Origin: Sandaracinaceae bacterium
GTDB taxonomy: Bacteria; Myxococcota_A; Polyangia; Polyangiales; JAFGIB01
NCBI GenBank assembly: GCA_017881055.1
Contig: JADGRF010000088.1
Span: 1 to 37,127, forward strand
Direction of reading: 5' to 3'
Length of the DNA: 37,127 bases
In this document: piece by piece, positions 32,601 through 37,127 of the stretch
How positions within the stretch are numbered: position 1 is the first letter of the stretch
Layout: every line of letters starts with the position of its first letter
The notes under the pieces: model-generated
Told to the model about the DNA's origin: nothing
Database searches by the model: none
What the model saw: the letters and a program-made list of their open reading frames with translations, nothing else
Position numbers and translations under genes: made by a program

Positions 32601-32961
32601 GCTTGCGCTCCGTGATCTCGAACGAGAAGATCAGCACACCTTGCTCGACCGGCTGGAAGCGAAGCTCGAACCAGGCCTTCTGTCCGTCGGGGAAGGTGAA
32701 CTCGTTGTCGAGTGTCTGCGGCACGCGCTGGACCATCGCCTCGCGCAACACCGCGAACATGGGCGTGTTCTCGATGCCTGGGTAGGCCTCTATCATGGTC
32801 TGCCCGACCAGCGCGGCTGGGCTACTGCGGCCCTGGGCCGCCACGGTCCTGTTCACGTAGAGGTAGGTGAAGTCGCGGCCGATCAGCTGGCAGCCTTCGG
32901 CCATGCAACCCAGCACGTCGTGCGCTAGTTGGCCGAAGACCGCGTCGCTCGTTGCCTTCAT
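29674..32961 (-). CDS. hybrid sensor histidine kinase: PAS, GAF modules, PAS, HisKA, HATPase, receiver
   Basis: A 1095-residue soluble multi-sensor hybrid kinase with no membrane helix. In order: a PAS domain (about 20-120), two GAF-like domains (about 135-250 and 260-405), a third GAF (about 430-580), a PAS domain (about 590-705), the HisKA phosphoacceptor with H726 in GGVAHDFNNLLSV, the HATPase domain (N838 in NLVVNARDAM; GTGLGLST about 907-914) and a receiver (about 967-1085) with D1018 in VTDVIMPGMSG and K1068 in IGKPF. All catalytic residues are present. ATG 32961 follows AGGAGG with a run of G between. Stop is adjacent to the kinase-PilZ gene, which it likely controls (inference). Confidence 0.93.
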   Translation of the reverse strand: MKATSDAVFGQLAHDVLGCMAEGCQLIGRDFTYLYVNRTVAAQGRSSPAALVGQTMIEAYPGIENTPMFAVLREAMVQRVPQTLDNEFTFPDGQKAWFELRFQPVEQGVLIFSFEITERKRAEEALRRSHRALRALSESNQTLVRAVDEQQFMRDVCRIAVERGGYRMAWIGGRIESNTDRLLPLASAGTQGAHATVVALPFFVSGQVAGALNIYSDDVDAFDQDETALLAELALDLGYGVQTLREREAGKRDAARVVHLSAVLKGIRGINLLIIRERDPRTLMRAACDFLVETNGFDACCIATCVDEQLVRIADAGTPGHVHELHQMLASCSMPGGVLRIADELETSNGEGLRRVAVRMASGGVAYGLILVALPRGVSVDDDEMALLHEVAEDIAFALRSIEDQAERQRAETALRASNESSTRLNHRLQGLTKVVQDLSWMRDIPTIIAIVRTAARDLTSADGAAFIMREGEQCHFVDEYAMAPLWKGRSFPASECISGWVMEHREAVAIEDVYADERIVAATYRPTFVRSLVMAPIRREKPVGAIGIYWSRVHQATDDDLAILQALADSASIALESVRMVSELQSSEDRYRGLVENLEDVVFSIDAQGNFQYVSPSITKYGYTPSELLGRPFSGFVHEGDHAALAESFGRALAGHVETRMFRARDKHGKEHFVRTASRAIVHGGKPIGINGVLMDITELKQTEEQLRDAQRMEAVGQLAGGVAHDFNNLLSVILSYAGFVSEAVANDKQVLADVEEITKASTRAAALTRQLLAFSRRQVLEPQVLDLNRVTGDLENMLRRLIGEDINLEKRLARDLGRVKADPGQLEQVIMNLVVNARDAMPLGGKITIETANATLDENYAAQHPGSSAGAFVMLAITDSGTGMDEATKQRLFEPFFTTKELGKGTGLGLSTVHGIVKQSGGDISVYSELGIGTTFKVYLPRVLEPAVDSTRPRQSLGPPVGTETILLVEDDAAVRSLAARALRGGGYNVIDAGNGAEALQLAAAHSGPLDLLVTDVIMPGMSGKQLAERLLQQRPGLRVLYMSGYTDNALEHHGVLAPGTMFIGKPFTGHDLARKVRNVIDAQPESQSVRFT

Positions 32962-32964
32962 CAA

Positions 32965-32975
32965 CCCCCCCTCCT
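32965..32975 (-). promoter_or_regulatory. ribosome-binding site followed by a homopolymeric G tract
   Basis: AGGAGG (32970-32975) merges with a run of seven G residues (32965-32971) directly before the TTG-ATG start of the hybrid kinase. A change in tract length would shift the spacing between ribosome-binding site and start codon. Confidence 0.5.
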
Positions 32976-33085
32976 GACAGGATATCGCAAAGCGGCTGCC
33001 AACGGCGTGTGCGCGAGGGGATCAATTTCGCCGCGTTCGAGTTCTCGCGGTGGGGGCGTGTGCGCAGCAGAGCGTCGGAAGGCCC

Positions 33086-34516
33086 TCAGTCGGCCATCTC
33101 GGACGCGAGCTCGCCGAGCGTGCGTACGGCCTCCGCGATCGGTCGCGACCACGGAAACCCGCAGTTGATACGGATGCAGTGGCCGAACTTGTGGCGCGCC
33201 GCGAAGATCGGCCCCGGCGCGATTGCGATGCCGCGCTTGGCGGCTTCGGTCTGCAGCCGCAGCGCGTCGACGCCGCGCGGCATCTCGACCCAGAGCAAGA
33301 AGCTGCCGCGCGGATCGGACACGCTCGTGCCAGCTGGAAACGACGCCGCGATCGCCTCGCGAAACGTCTTCACCTGCTGCGCGAGCTTACCGCGTAGCGT
33401 GCGCAGGTGACGATCGTAGCCGCCGCTGCCCAAGTACTCGGCGACGGCCATCTGCTCGAGCGTGGAGGTGGCCACGCTCTGCGAAAACTTCAGCCGCTCG
33501 ACGTGCTCTTGGTAGCGACCGGGCACGATCCAGCCCACGCGATAGCCCGCGGCGATGGTCTTCGAGATCGACCCGCACAAGAGAACGCGTCCGCTGCGGT
33601 CCAGCGCTTTGACCGGGCTCGGGCGCGAGCCGTCCCAGGCCAGATCGCCGTAGATGTCGTCCTCGATCAACGGCACATCGTAACGCTCGAGCAGCGCCAT
33701 CAGGCGCACGCGCGCTTCGTACGGCATGAGCGAGCCGTTCGGGTTGTCGAACGTCGGGATGGCGACCACCGCGCGTACGCCGGAGCGCTTGAGCGCCAGC
33801 TGCAACGCGTCGAGATCCATGCCGCGATCCGGCAGCGACGGGATCTCCACCACGCGAACGCCCATCTCTTCGAGCAGGTGCAGGATCCCGAAGTAGCTGG
33901 GCGAGCAGACCACCACGGTGTCGCCCGCGCGCGCGACCGCGCGCAGCGCCAAGTGAATCGCCTCCATCGCGCCGGAGGTGATCACGAAGTCGTCCTCGCC
34001 GAGCGCCATGCCCCAGGTCAGCGAGCGCCGTGCCAGCTGACGACGCAGCGTGAGCAGGCCCGGCGACACCTCGTACGCCGCGCCCGCGGTGCCCATGTCG
34101 CGCAGGATGCCGCCGAGCATGCGATTGAGCGCGCGGATCGGATACAGCTCGGCCGACAGATTCGCCGCGCCGAGCGGCACCACGCTCGGGTCGCGCATCG
34201 AAGCCACTAGGCCCGCCACGCCCTCCGACACCGCCACGCGCGCTGGTGCGAGCGCAGGTCGTGGCTTGCGGGCCGGCAGCAGCTGCGGGTTCTGCCGGCG
34301 CACGAAGTGCCCCGACTTGGGCCGCGCTTCGACCAGCTCGCGCGTCTCCAGCTGACGATACGCCGCCAGCACGGTGGCGATGCTCACCCGCCGCTCGCGC
34401 GCAAAGCGGCGCACGGACGGCAAGCGGTCGCCCGCGCGCAGCGCGCCGCCATCGATCAACGCCGCGACGTGCGCCGCGACCTCTGCGTAGAGCAAAGACG
34501 AGTCATGCCGCTCCAT
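33086..34516 (-). CDS. MocR-type regulator: GntR winged helix fused to aminotransferase-like PLP domain
   Basis: A 476-residue protein with an N-terminal GntR-type winged helix (about 5-72: LRAGDRLPSVRRFARERRVS and the wing PKSGHFV) and a class I aminotransferase fold (about 110-470). The PLP lysine is K319 in SISKTIAAGYRVGW; NPNG (258-261) and DDIYGD (286-291) fit the cofactor pocket. MocR proteins bind PLP or an amino compound and regulate neighbouring genes, often an exporter or metabolic enzyme. It is complete and has the normal length. It is divergent from the EamA transporter and probably controls both genes through the repeats between them. Amino-transfer activity cannot be excluded. 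Confidence 0.92.
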   Translation of the reverse strand: MERHDSSLLYAEVAAHVAALIDGGALRAGDRLPSVRRFARERRVSIATVLAAYRQLETRELVEARPKSGHFVRRQNPQLLPARKPRPALAPARVAVSEGVAGLVASMRDPSVVPLGAANLSAELYPIRALNRMLGGILRDMGTAGAAYEVSPGLLTLRRQLARRSLTWGMALGEDDFVITSGAMEAIHLALRAVARAGDTVVVCSPSYFGILHLLEEMGVRVVEIPSLPDRGMDLDALQLALKRSGVRAVVAIPTFDNPNGSLMPYEARVRLMALLERYDVPLIEDDIYGDLAWDGSRPSPVKALDRSGRVLLCGSISKTIAAGYRVGWIVPGRYQEHVERLKFSQSVATSTLEQMAVAEYLGSGGYDRHLRTLRGKLAQQVKTFREAIAASFPAGTSVSDPRGSFLLWVEMPRGVDALRLQTEAAKRGIAIAPGPIFAARHKFGHCIRINCGFPWSRPIAEAVRTLGELASEMAD

Positions 34517-34548
34517 GGCTGCGACAGTACGCCTGCGCGGGCGTCACG

Positions 34549-34599
34549 ACCAGCACAGATGAAATCCAGTCGTACCAGCACAGATGAGATCTGTACCGG
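34549..34599. promoter_or_regulatory. MocR operator region: direct and inverted repeats
   Basis: ACCAGCACAGATGAAATC (34549-34566) and ACCAGCACAGATGAGATC (34574-34591) differ at one base and start 25 bases apart. The second copy overlaps a palindrome ACAGAT-GAG-ATCTGT (34580-34594). They lie between the divergent MocR gene and the EamA gene, where direct repeats are typical MocR-family sites. Confidence 0.65.
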
Positions 34600-34646
34600 T
34601 CCATCAGGCGCGCATCTGTCCCTGCCGCCTCGGCCTGAAAGAGCGC

Positions 34647-35591
34647 ATGGTTTCCAGCATGTCGTCCCGGTCTTCTACCTATCCGAGCTCCGCGCCCGCC
34701 GCGGGCGGGCTCGTCGTGCTCGCGCTCGCGGCCGTCTATCTGATCTGGAGCTCCACGTACCTCGTGCTGCGCTTCATGGTCAGCGACCTGCCTCCGATGC
34801 TGACCAGCGGCGTGCGCTTCGTGCTCGCGGGCGCGCTGCTCTACGCGTTCTTGCGCGCGCGTGGCGCCGCTGCTCCCACCCAGAAGCAGTGGCTGCTGTC
34901 GTGCGTGTCGGGTGCGCTGATGTTCGTGGTCGGCAACGGCTTCGTCGCGCTCGCAGCGCGCCATGTGCCTTCGGGCGTGACCGCGATGTCCGTAGGCTCC
35001 ATGCCGATCTTCCTCGCTGCGATGGAGGCGTCACTCGGCCGGCGCCTGCCCGCACGCCAATGGTTCGGTCTCGCGCTCGGCTTTCTCGGCGTCATGTCGA
35101 TGGGCCTCGCCGACGCGCGTGCACAGCCCCTCGCGGCGCTCTTGCTGTTGATCGCGCCGATCGGCTGGGCGGCGGGTTCTCTGTGTGTGCGCCGGTTCGA
35201 TTTGCCGGCGGGCGCGATGGCCGGCGCGACCCAGATGCTGTGCGCGGGCGTGCTCATGCTGGGTTTCGGCGCTGCGCTCGGCGAGCAGATCCGCGCGGTG
35301 CCGCCGCTGCACGCGCTGCTCGCGTTCGGCTACCTCGTGATCTTCGGCTCGATCGTCGGCTTCAGCGCGTGCTTGTACCTGTTGCGCACGACGTCCGCGC
35401 CGATCGCGACCAGCTACGCGTACGTGAACCCGCTGCTGGCAGCGGCGCTCGGTGCTGCGCTCGCGGGCGAGCGCATGCAGCCGGAGCTGCTGTTCGCGGG
35501 CCTCTTGGTCGTGGCCGGCGTCGCAACCCTCGCGCTCGGTGCGCCGCGTGTGGCGGCTAGCGCGCCCGCCGTCGTGCTCAATCGCACGTGA
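34647..35591 (+). CDS. EamA/DMT-family inner-membrane transporter
   Basis: A drug/metabolite transporter with about ten membrane helices in two repeated EamA halves; LIWSSTYLVLRFMV and LLLLIAPIGWAAGSL are the first helices of each half, and SYAYVNPLLAAALGA is the classic EamA end motif. About 314 residues is normal. Start choice: ATG 34647 (or 34659); an ATG at 34584 lies inside the operator repeat and is rejected. It is divergent from the MocR regulator, a frequent pairing in which the regulator controls export of an amino acid or related compound. Its 3' end overlaps the last 14 bases of the convergent secreted-protein gene. Substrate unknown. Confidence 0.9.
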   Translation: MVSSMSSRSSTYPSSAPAAGGLVVLALAAVYLIWSSTYLVLRFMVSDLPPMLTSGVRFVLAGALLYAFLRARGAAAPTQKQWLLSCVSGALMFVVGNGFVALAARHVPSGVTAMSVGSMPIFLAAMEASLGRRLPARQWFGLALGFLGVMSMGLADARAQPLAALLLLIAPIGWAAGSLCVRRFDLPAGAMAGATQMLCAGVLMLGFGAALGEQIRAVPPLHALLAFGYLVIFGSIVGFSACLYLLRTTSAPIATSYAYVNPLLAAALGAALAGERMQPELLFAGLLVVAGVATLALGAPRVAASAPAVVLNRT

Positions 35592-36708
35592 AGTCGCGAA
35601 AGTAGAGCTTCGCACCGGGGCCTTTGCCTTCGAGCCAGGCGGCCTGATGTTTGTCACCCGAAGCGCCGAGCTGGATGTCGTGCAGATCGTCGCCGGTGCC
35701 GCGAATGTCGCGCAGGCGGCGCTCGCGCACGTTGCCTTTGGGGTCGAACGCGGACAGCCAAAACACGACGTTGTCGGGCTTCGCGGTCAGCATGCGATGG
35801 CCGACGATCACGCCGGGCGGCAGGCAGCTCATCGGCAGTCGGTCGTGCGCGGGCGGCGCTTGCAGATGCGCCACGTCATGCAACTTCTCGTCCGCGTCGG
35901 CCAGCGCCAGCACGACGTCTTTGCCTGCGCCCTCATGCACCAACCAGCTCTGCTCGCCGCAGCTGACGGCGGCAAGCAGCCTAGCCTTCGCATCACCGAG
36001 CGCGCTCGGCTCGCCCTTGGGCCTGCCGTGCACGTCCACGCTGGCGTGCATCACGGTCTCGCCGTTCTGCCAGATCACCGAGAAGCCTTTGGTCTCGGCT
36101 GACAGTGCGAGAAACGTCGCGGTGCTCGCGGGGCCCACGTCGAGCGGCTCGGCCACGTGGATGTCTTCGAGATCGATCGCGGAGACGAACACGTGCGGTT
36201 TGCCGTCCGCGCCCGGCGCGCTCCACGCTGCGCCGAGGTATTCGCCGCTCAGCGCCGCTTGGGCCGGCGCATCGATCGAATCGCCGGTCCAGAGCGCCGA
36301 AAGGCGCGGACGTGTGTCGCTGCCCCAGCGCAGCAGCACCACATCGAGCTGACCCGAGCTCGGATTGCGCGCCTTGCCGAGCGCGAACACTCCCGTGCCG
36401 CGTGCGAGCCAGGCGCTGATCTCCACGTTCGTGGGAGGCTTTGCGAGCTCTACGCCATCGCCGCTGGCGGCGAACAAGCGCACGTGATCGGGTCGCGGGT
36501 TGCGATCGGTCGTGAGCACGTACAGCTCGCCGCGGTACTCGACGGTCTCGCCCTGCGCGACGTTGCCGTCGATCGTGAGCGACGTCGGCGCCGCTCCGGG
36601 TTTGCACTCGCGACCTTTGCTGCCGGCGTGCGCTATGGCCAGATCGAGACTGCCCGCCAGCTGCCACCATCCACACGCCAGAGCTACCAGCCAGAATCCA
36701 CGCGTCAC
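35578..36708 (-). CDS. secreted hypothetical protein, possible beta-propeller
   Basis: A 376-residue exported protein. GTG 36708, preceded by GGAGG (36716-36720), gives the signal peptide MTRGFWLVALACGWWQLAGS. The mature part has repeated four-strand units (for example VEYRGELYVLT, DVVLLRWGS, AAWSAPGADGKPHVFVS, QSWLVHEGAGKDVVLALAD, NVVFWLSAFD), which suits a beta-propeller, but I recognise no specific family. A few cysteines (mature C34 region, SCGEQ, MSCLPP, the final C) could make disulfides. The 3' end overlaps the convergent EamA gene by 14 bases. Location is probably periplasmic; function unknown. Confidence 0.7.
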   Translation of the reverse strand: MTRGFWLVALACGWWQLAGSLDLAIAHAGSKGRECKPGAAPTSLTIDGNVAQGETVEYRGELYVLTTDRNPRPDHVRLFAASGDGVELAKPPTNVEISAWLARGTGVFALGKARNPSSGQLDVVLLRWGSDTRPRLSALWTGDSIDAPAQAALSGEYLGAAWSAPGADGKPHVFVSAIDLEDIHVAEPLDVGPASTATFLALSAETKGFSVIWQNGETVMHASVDVHGRPKGEPSALGDAKARLLAAVSCGEQSWLVHEGAGKDVVLALADADEKLHDVAHLQAPPAHDRLPMSCLPPGVIVGHRMLTAKPDNVVFWLSAFDPKGNVRERRLRDIRGTGDDLHDIQLGASGDKHQAAWLEGKGPGAKLYFRDFTCD

Positions 36709-37030
36709 GGTCGTACCTCCAGTGTGCCCAATCACGGGCGATGCGCCTTCGGCCGCATTCGCTTGCGCGCCGCAGGTGCCGTCCCGCCTGCGCACCGACG
36801 ACGGAGCTGGCGATCTTCACCTATCGCTTACGTATCCCCCGGTGATGGATGCCTGAAAGGCCCGCTGTGCGGCGAGATCCTACGTTAGCGCGGGCGCGCG
36901 CCCCGCCGCAGAGGTTGGCGCGTTCGTGAGCTGAAAGTCGCACCAAGGCTGGGCACGGAATCGTGCGGCGCAGGTACGCGTTGCAATCCAACGGCGCGCG
37001 CGGAGTAGGGCACCGGTGGAGGTGCCTACT
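36709..37030. other. intergenic region between divergent secreted-protein and lipoprotein genes
   Basis: About 320 bases without a convincing gene. One imperfect inverted repeat is present: CGCTTACGTA (36825-36834) and TACGTTAGCG (36881-36890), nine of ten bases pairing, with 46 bases between. It includes the region where both promoters must lie, but no clear -10/-35 pair stands out. Confidence 0.4.
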
Positions 37031-37127
37031 ATGACGTATTCTCGGACGATCCGGCTCGCTGCTGCTTTGCTGCTGTCATGGGTCGCAGGCTGCAGCGGTC
37101 CGTCCGGTCACGCCGGCGTGCACAGCA
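37031..37127 (+). CDS. lipoprotein, 5' end only (runs off the window)
   Basis: The last 97 bases encode the beginning of a lipoprotein: MTYSRTIRLAAALLLSWVAG followed by C21, a good lipobox (VAGC), then SGPSGHAGVHS before the window ends. A GGAGG (37018-37022) eight bases before ATG 37031 supports the start. Nothing can be said of its function. It is divergent from the secreted hypothetical gene. Confidence 0.7.
   Translation, partial: MTYSRTIRLAAALLLSWVAGCSGPSGHAGVHS

Noticed and set aside
34584..34646. ATG 34584 as the EamA transporter start
   Set aside because: It lies inside the second operator repeat and adds residues not typical of the family; ATG 34647 or 34659 fits better.
36820..36895. 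Riboswitch (fluoride or similar) in the intergenic region
   Set aside because: A GGTGATGG stretch recalls the fluoride motif, but the paired second half is missing and neither adjacent gene is a fluoride channel.

Overview
The window is strongly GC-rich and reads like chromosome from a myxobacterium (Myxococcota). The evidence is Hanks-type Ser/Thr kinases with PEGA or PilZ appendages, a protein with the two-cysteine 'myxo_SS_tail' (AgmX/PglI C-terminal) domain, many large secreted lipoproteins with Asp/Ala/Gly-rich linkers, cytochrome c lipoproteins and a multi-sensor hybrid histidine kinase. I see no rRNA, tRNA, CRISPR array, transposase or phage gene. The assignment is inference from gene content only.

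Layout. 1-3.1 kb: an M16 zinc peptidase and a membrane-anchored parvulin-type PPIase (minus strand, touching), then a 36-bp tandem hairpin repeat. 3.2-8.8 kb: envelope and signalling genes: a PEGA protein, a TonB-tail-like secreted protein, a Ser/Thr kinase with PEGA domain, and divergent from it a kelch-like lipoprotein. 8.9-16.6 kb: mostly housekeeping and cell-surface metabolism: a DUF2723 membrane glycosyltransferase-like protein, 1-Cys peroxiredoxin, fatty-acid desaturase, a GT2 glycosyltransferase coupled to a SAM methyltransferase, a small lipoprotein and an M32 carboxypeptidase. 16.7-20.6 kb: two convergent cytochrome c lipoproteins, one a quinoprotein-dehydrogenase-like propeller fused to a diheme domain, the other a diheme domain held on a collagen-like Gly-X-Y stalk. 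20.6-24.2 kb: an eroded accessory patch with a nucleotidyltransferase-like pseudogene coupled to a winged-helix protein, a beheaded HTH regulator, small overlapping ORFs, an Ogt-type DNA repair methyltransferase and a Uma2-family nuclease gene that looks leaderless. 24.3-26.7 kb: a LamG-domain lipoprotein with a C-terminal heme motif. 27.0-33.0 kb: an apparent operon of hybrid histidine kinase, Ser/Thr kinase-PilZ fusion and MFS transporter. 33.1-37.1 kb: a MocR-type regulator divergent from an EamA transporter with a clear operator region, a secreted hypothetical protein, and the start of another lipoprotein.

How they may work together. The signalling operon would join a phosphorelay (hybrid kinase), Ser/Thr phosphorylation and c-di-GMP sensing (PilZ). 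The three cytochrome lipoproteins (16.7-26.7 kb) have different N-terminal modules (sugar-dehydrogenase propeller, collagen stalk, LamG lectin fold) and could form a set of envelope electron-transfer or peroxidase/oxidase proteins; their cooperation is inference. The MocR regulator most likely controls the adjacent EamA exporter through the 25-bp-spaced direct repeats between them. The most unusual items are the collagen-stalk cytochrome, the kinase-PilZ fusion with a glycine-free nucleotide loop, and the decayed toxin-antitoxin-like patch.
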